A DNA stretch of 64,000 nt, from contig OX637802.1 of the NCBI GenBank assembly GCA_951802425.1, forward strand, positions 3,162,001 to 3,226,000, read 5' to 3'. The DNA is from Clavaria fumosa (taxonomy: Eukaryota; Basidiomycota; Agaricomycetes; Agaricales; Clavariaceae). The notes under the pieces were generated by a model, which searched no databases, was not told where the DNA came from, and worked only from the letters and a program-made list of their open reading frames with translations. Of the stretch, positions 63,309 through 64,000 are shown piece after piece. The position numbers and the translations under genes were made by a program. Position 1 is the stretch's first letter; the number at the start of each line of letters is the position of its first letter.

Positions 63309-64000
63309 ATGTCGAGTCTGGCGCGTGCGGATTCCTTTCCCTTGTCCTTGCGAGAGCTAGCCTGCGAGACAACCATCATCTCAACCCTCCGCCACTTGGT
63401 GTCTCTCCGCTCTATTCCCTGATTTCTATTGGTTTGTTTGGACTCATCGGTCGAGTCTCTCCTCATCGTCCCCTCGACCCCCTCGGCTTCTTTATCGCCG
63501 AAGCACAATACGGGTCATTCGTGAGCTGACCAGCCAGCAGTCCTGCGTTCGAACTTGTTGCTATCGCGACACCTGCGCCCCCTCGTCCACCCCGATACGG
63601 CTTTGCTCCCTTGCCGCCGTCTCAGGCTGCCATGCCTGGCCCTTCGAGGACCGCTTTGAAGACGGAGGCCAAGTATAACGTCACAACGGAATGTAAGGGT
63701 CTCCCGTACTTGTACTCCTACTCAATCTACCTTCTTGTCGTTCACACTCTCCCCATCCAGTTCCTCATCTTGGCCTCCACGCCGCCGCCGCCACCGGTAA
63801 CATCGGCCTCGTCCAGTATGCTCTCACCCACGGCCAACCCATCAATTCTGTTCTTGATGGCGTCCTGCCTCTCCATGCTGCCTGCTCCGGCGGAAGCGAT
63901 CTCGTCGTCCAGCTGCTTATCGACCATGGCGCGGACGTGAATGCACCGAGGTCGGCAAACTATCCCTTTGTTCAAACCGCCACCACCTCCTAATCGATTT
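63309..64000 (+). CDS. Ankyrin-repeat protein, 5' part, runs off the window
   Basis: A possible start is ATG 63309 (MSSLARADSFPLSLRELACE). The middle exon structure is unclear (an intron beginning at about 63399 is likely); a frame with ATPAPPRPPRYGFAPLPPSQ precedes an intron 63695-63762 (GTAAGG...CATCCAG), after which the reading is FPHLGLHAAAATGNIGLVQY and VLPLHAACSGGSDLVVQLLI, DHGADVNAPR: two ankyrin repeats with the canonical LHAA..G and DHGADVNA blocks. A GT at 63951 may start the next intron. The 3' end is outside the window, so number of repeats and other domains are unknown. Confidence 0.7.

Overview
This window looks like nuclear DNA of a filamentous basidiomycete, most likely an Agaricomycete. 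Host genes carry many short introns (about 50-80 bp, GT-AG), are GC-rich and recognisable as eukaryotic (DOCK exchange factor, URM1, LSm2, ribosomal protein S5/uS7, a Spc34-like DASH subunit). They are separated by large islands of transposable elements typical of such fungi: Ty3/gypsy chromoviruses, Ty1/copia, Helitron remnants, TIR elements with TA target sites, and relics of multicopy P-loop NTPase-like and WD40-like genes. There is no prokaryotic signature and no intact rRNA or tRNA gene that I can support.

Layout. 1-20 kb is a TE island: a 1.1 kb gag-like repeat present as an inverted pair around a gypsy fragment; a copia element (5593-10011, both LTRs, 5-bp target duplication) inserted into an old P-loop NTPase-like gene; a minisatellite; a perfect 253-bp inverted repeat with a 214-bp loop (12306-13025); a WD40-type relic; a gypsy gag relic; and two more partial copia elements, one per strand. 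21-33.2 kb is a compact host block: Spc34-like gene (minus) divergent from URM1 (plus), then a 13-exon DOCK-family gene and RPS5 copy 1. 33.2-57.5 kb is a second TE island, very poor in CpG, with a foldback element, two roughly 0.8 kb TIR/TA elements, a satellite, a Helitron relic and a nested gypsy stack: a young chromovirus (45289-50837, near-identical LTRs, GGTCC target duplication) lies in the leader of an old, decayed chromovirus of a related family. 57.5-64 kb returns to host genes: RPS5 copy 2 (minus) divergent from LSM2 (plus), an uncharacterised helical protein, and the 5' part of an ankyrin-repeat gene running off the edge.

Main points of interest. (1) Two intact RPS5 genes, inverted and 24 kb apart, bound the second TE island; every exonic difference I found between them is synonymous. 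(2) The young chromovirus has an 11-nt PBS complementary to its own LTR, which suggests Tf1-like self-priming. (3) Decayed TE copies carry TGA where the younger copy, or the family frame, has arginine, a CpG-deamination (CGA to TGA) signature that lets insertions be ordered in time. (4) The perfect hairpin arms are themselves CpG-free, so the inverted duplication appears younger than the decay. (5) Two copia elements appear to place the gag ATG inside a PBS that matches the anticodon arm of elongator tRNA-Met. Exon boundaries were read by eye from splice sites and frame; family names rest on recognised motifs, not on a database search.
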